Shown here one piece after another: positions 6,913 to 9,102 of a stretch of DNA of 9,102 bases (positions are counted from its first letter, which is position 1; every line of letters starts with the position of its first letter). The notes under the pieces were generated by a model, which was not told the DNA's origin, did no database searches, and saw only the letters and a list, made by a program, of their open reading frames with translations. The translations under genes and the position numbers were made by a program. This DNA is from JAWXBT01 sp964523015 (lineage in GTDB: Bacteria > Bdellovibrionota_C > UBA2361 > J135): positions 1-9,102 of the forward strand of contig CAZFXN010000074.1 in assembly GCA_964523015.1 (NCBI GenBank), written 5' to 3'.

Positions 6913-8340
6913 TTAAAACCTAAAATATAAAAACGGTGTATAACCACGTGAGGCCATAAATGATGTCGAAAGAATAAGTAAGATAGCGACTGCAGCCCCT
7001 TTTGTGACTAATCCAAATGCACCTTGAGGGATACGCACTGATATTGGCTCAATTTGAAACTTAGGGACAAAAGAGAGAGTAAACGCAATGACCATTATGA
7101 AAATTGCTCGATTATCAATTAAAACAGCTGATGGAATATCTAGAGCTACAGTTGGAGATGCTAACCCAAGCATTACTTTAGAAAAATAAACGGCCTCACT
7201 TAAAGATGCTGCTCTAAACAAAACCCAACCAAAAAGTACAATGATAAATGTAATGGCAGTATTAACGATCGATGGTAATTTTTGAGATATCCGTAACCAA
7301 AAAACTTTATCAATTACCAAAAAGAAACCGTGATACGCTCCCCAAACTACAAAGTTCCAAGCTGCCCCATGCCAAAGTCCAGAGAATAAAAATACCAACC
7401 ATAAATTACGATAAGTTTAAATTTTAGATCCATGACTTCCACCCAAAGGGTAGTAAAGGTACTCGCGCATAAAGGTAGAGAGTGAAATATGCCACCTTCT
7501 CCAAAACTCAGTAATATTAAGCGACTGATATGGTCTTAAAAAGTTCTCCTTAAAATGAAATCCAAATATCCAACCAAGCCCGATTGCCATATCGGAATAT
7601 CCAGAGAAATCAAAATAGATCTGAAAAGCATAGGCTAGCACACCCACCCAAGCCCATTGCAGAGTTAACATCTCTGGATCCATGCCGAATACTCCATCAG
7701 CAACTGTGCCCATCGCATCAGCAATCAGAACTTTTTTTGATAACCCGATAACAAACCTAAAAAGTCCAGCTAAATAGAGATCTAGTGATGTTTTACGATC
7801 TACTATCTCAGATGCTACATCTACATAGCGCACTATTGGGCCAGCTATAAGCTGAGGAAAAAGCGAGACATAGAGGATATAGTCCGGTAAATTTCTCGCT
7901 CGAGGTGCAGTGCCGCGATAAACATCAACTAAGTAAGATACCTTTTGAAAGGTAAAAAAGGATATCCCAATTGGCAGTGCTACCTGAGCCCAGCTAATCC
8001 CACCTATCTTAAGTATGGATAAAACCTGATCGAACTCAGCCACAAAAAAGTTCATATATTTGTAATAAGCTAACAACGCAACATTGATAGATACTGAGAT
8101 GAGAAGAATCTTTCGCCGAGTGATATCTTTTAATTTTCCTGAAACAAGATACCGACTAAGAAAATAATCAGAAGTACAGCTAAGAACTAACGGTAACAAC
8201 ATGTTTGGTGCGCCCCAGGCATAAAACACCAAACTACCAACTAGGAGAACTATATTTTTAAATTTCTTAGGGGACAGAAAGTAAAATACCGAGACAATCG
8301 GTAAAAAGCAGAAAAGAAAGATAAACGAACTAAAGACCAT
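6913..8340 (-). pseudogene. AlgI-type MBOAT O-acyltransferase, interrupted by one in-frame stop
   Basis: Multi-pass membrane acyltransferase that passes acetyl groups across the inner membrane for exopolysaccharide O-acetylation. The frame spans 475 codons. MVFSSFIFLFCFLP starts at the ATG at 8340, which matches family N-termini better than a TTG at 8361. Then come LPIGISFFTFQKVSYLVDVY (122-141), FPQLIAGPIVRY (161-172), FDFSGYSDMAIG (243-254), FWRRWHISL (279-287) and YLYYPLGG (294-301). TAA at 7417-7419 (codon 308) interrupts between GSHGSKI and TYRNLW. The same frame resumes with FSGLWHGAAWNF, containing the presumed catalytic His324, and ends PFLYFRF. Nothing else is lost. A product stopping at 307 would lack the catalytic His. 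The algJ-like gene follows immediately. Nonsense decay is likeliest; recoding or an error is possible. Confidence 0.85.
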
Positions 8341-8433
8341 ATTAGGGAGAGTCACAAACAATGAGAGCGAGATAGCTCTACTACATTGAACGCCCTATAC
8401 TACTTAGCCAGAATGGATTTTGCTATACGCTTT
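8341..8433. other. Spacer upstream of algI
   Basis: Region expected to hold the algI promoter on the minus strand. I see no convincing -35/-10 pair or Shine-Dalgarno; the bases just before the ATG read TCTCCCTAAT. A weak 5-bp stem (AGAGC/GCTCT, 8364-8379) is present. Confidence 0.3.
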
Positions 8434-8508
8434 TACAGTGATCTTTACAGCGATCTATGCAGCGATTTATGCAGCGATTTTTGCGGAGATCTTTATTGCG
8501 CATATTAA
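8413..8508 (+). CDS. Possible 31-aa repeat microprotein (speculative)
   Basis: A short plus-strand frame runs from ATG at 8413 to TAA at 8506-8508 across the 12-bp tandem repeat. It begins MDFAIRF and then repeats a Tyr/Cys-Ser-Asp-Leu/Phe tetrapeptide about five times, with four cysteines. No clear ribosome site or promoter is present, and neighbouring genes read the other way. The regular peptide may simply follow from a 12-bp DNA repeat, whose period keeps one frame. I rate it more likely non-coding. Confidence 0.15.
   Translation: MDFAIRFYSDLYSDLCSDLCSDFCGDLYCAY
8434..8493. repeat. 12-bp tandem repeat, five units
   Basis: Five consecutive 12-bp units begin at 8434, 8446, 8458, 8470 and 8482, with consensus TRCAGYGATYTW on the plus strand. 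The two central units differ by one base; the outer units diverge more, and a degenerate trace continues toward 8500. The block lies between the stop of the right-edge gene and the inferred algI promoter region. It could be a minisatellite arising by slippage or a clustered binding site. The units are too short and have no spacers for CRISPR. Confidence 0.8.
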
Positions 8509-8517
8509 TTGTTGATA

Positions 8518-9102
8518 TTATTCATTCGAATTACTGTGTCCCCTACCATAGTATGCATCTAATCCTTCACGAATCTTGTATGCCGTATATCCAGCACCTA
8601 AAGCAGTAGCAACTCCTAATCCTGCAACTACTGTGACAGGAGCACCTAAGCTAGCAACTGCAGCAGTGGCTAAATACCCTGCCTCACCAACACCAACTGC
8701 TCCAGCCATTGAGCCTAAAGATAAGACTAATTCCTTTCTTGTTTCTGTAAATCTAAGCTCTCTCTCTTTAAAATCCTCACTACCTGCTTGATAGAGTCGA
8801 TAGCCAACTCCTGCTAAAGAAGCAACACCACCGAGAGATCTTCCAAGTCCTTGTTGAATCTTTAATATCTTTGGGGAAGTTACTTGATCTAAAAAGCTCT
8901 CGCCAAATCTTGAAGAATAATGTCCGATGCCTAAAAATGAATCGCTAATGGAGGTCCCAACCCTACTTAAAAATGAACTACTTTTAGTATCACTACTTAA
9001 ATCGAGCGCTCTTTTAGTAGTACTATTGTCTCCATTAAAAGTTCTGGAATAAGCAGCGGAGGATTGGCTCCTGTCACTGTTTCCTACGTTAGTATTTCGC
9101 GA
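8518..9102 (-). CDS. C-terminal part of an unidentified large protein (partial)
   Basis: The minus-strand frame is open for 194 codons from the right edge to TAA at 8518-8520, so the N-terminus lies outside the window. The visible part starts polar and Ser/Thr/Asn-rich (about 1-50), passes through SFLGIGHYSSRFGESFLD (55-72), and then has two Gly/Ala-rich hydrophobic stretches (about 84-105 and 125-177), separated by a charged, probably helical segment EDFKERELRF. The tail is polar, GRGHSNSNE. The glycine-zipper look suggests membrane insertion or tight helix packing, as in C-termini of some secreted toxins or surface proteins, but I recognise no family. An internal ATG at 8709 would give only 63 residues and has no support over the longer frame. 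Confidence 0.7.
   Translation of the reverse strand, partial: SRNTNVGNSDRSQSSAAYSRTFNGDNSTTKRALDLSSDTKSSSFLSRVGTSISDSFLGIGHYSSRFGESFLDQVTSPKILKIQQGLGRSLGGVASLAGVGYRLYQAGSEDFKERELRFTETRKELVLSLGSMAGAVGVGEAGYLATAAVASLGAPVTVVAGLGVATALGAGYTAYKIREGLDAYYGRGHSNSNE

Noticed and set aside
6913..7398. Separate small gene for the second half of algI
   Set aside because: It lies in the same frame as the first half, would need a TTG start without a ribosome site, and supplies exactly the missing part of the MBOAT family.
5740..8340. Alternative genetic code with TAA/TAG as sense codons
   Set aside because: pgi ends in TAG 2 nt before an out-of-frame ATG, algI ends in TAA abutting the next ATG, and tag ends in TAG at the family's usual length. 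Both codons therefore act as stops, and only this operon is affected.
8341..8361. TTG at 8361 as the algI start
   Set aside because: The ATG at 8340 gives the usual family N-terminus; the seven added residues have no family match and no ribosome site.
8434..8493. CRISPR array
   Set aside because: The 12-bp units are directly adjacent, with no spacers, and there are no cas genes.
8576..8791. Plus-strand 71-codon Pro/Ala/Thr-rich frame
   Set aside because: It is the mirror of the Gly/Ala-rich minus-strand coding region, which is open much longer.

Overview
The window comes from an AT-rich bacterial chromosome, probably Gram-negative: it carries an AlgI/AlgJ-type O-acetylation pair and the 5' end of a bacterial 16S rRNA gene. 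I cannot place the phylum from the ~188 nt of 16S visible. The ferroportin-family gene resembles one known from Bdellovibrio, but these exporters are scattered among bacteria, so this is only a weak hint. Shine-Dalgarno signals are weak or absent before most genes, and every recognisable gene end uses TAA or TAG.

Layout from left to right. (1) 1-188, minus: 5' end of a 16S rRNA gene that runs off the left edge. Its leader (189 to ~576) holds hairpins, a boxA-like antitermination site and a TTGACA-N17-TACCTT promoter with an AT-rich upstream tract. (2) 780-2758, minus: a two-gene operon of glucose-6-phosphate isomerase (pgi) followed 2 nt later by a single-domain response regulator. No clear terminator separates it from the rRNA operon. 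(3) 2759-2990: divergent promoter region. (4) 2991-5747, plus: a PmtA-like phospholipid N-methyltransferase, a 109-bp inverted-repeat element built from 9-nt units, DNA-3-methyladenine glycosylase I (tag) and a ferroportin-family iron exporter. (5) 5740-8340, minus: an AlgI-type MBOAT acyltransferase and an adjacent AlgJ/AlgX-like SGNH protein. These would form an exopolysaccharide O-acetylation module, but the frames are broken by three in-frame stop codons (one in algI, two in the algJ-like gene) and by no frameshift. (6) 8341-8517: spacer with five 12-bp tandem repeats. (7) 8518-9102, minus: C-terminal 194 residues of a larger unidentified protein that is open to the right edge and ends in a Gly/Ala-rich hydrophobic region.

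The most notable points are the O-acetylation operon interrupted only by nonsense codons, the bacterial ferroportin homologue beside a DNA alkylation-repair gene, and two unusual repeats (9-nt periodic palindrome; 12-bp minisatellite that reads as a tetrapeptide repeat on the plus strand). TAA and TAG both act as genuine stops elsewhere in the window, so decay of the O-acetylation module is the simplest reading, with recoding or a sequencing artefact as alternatives.
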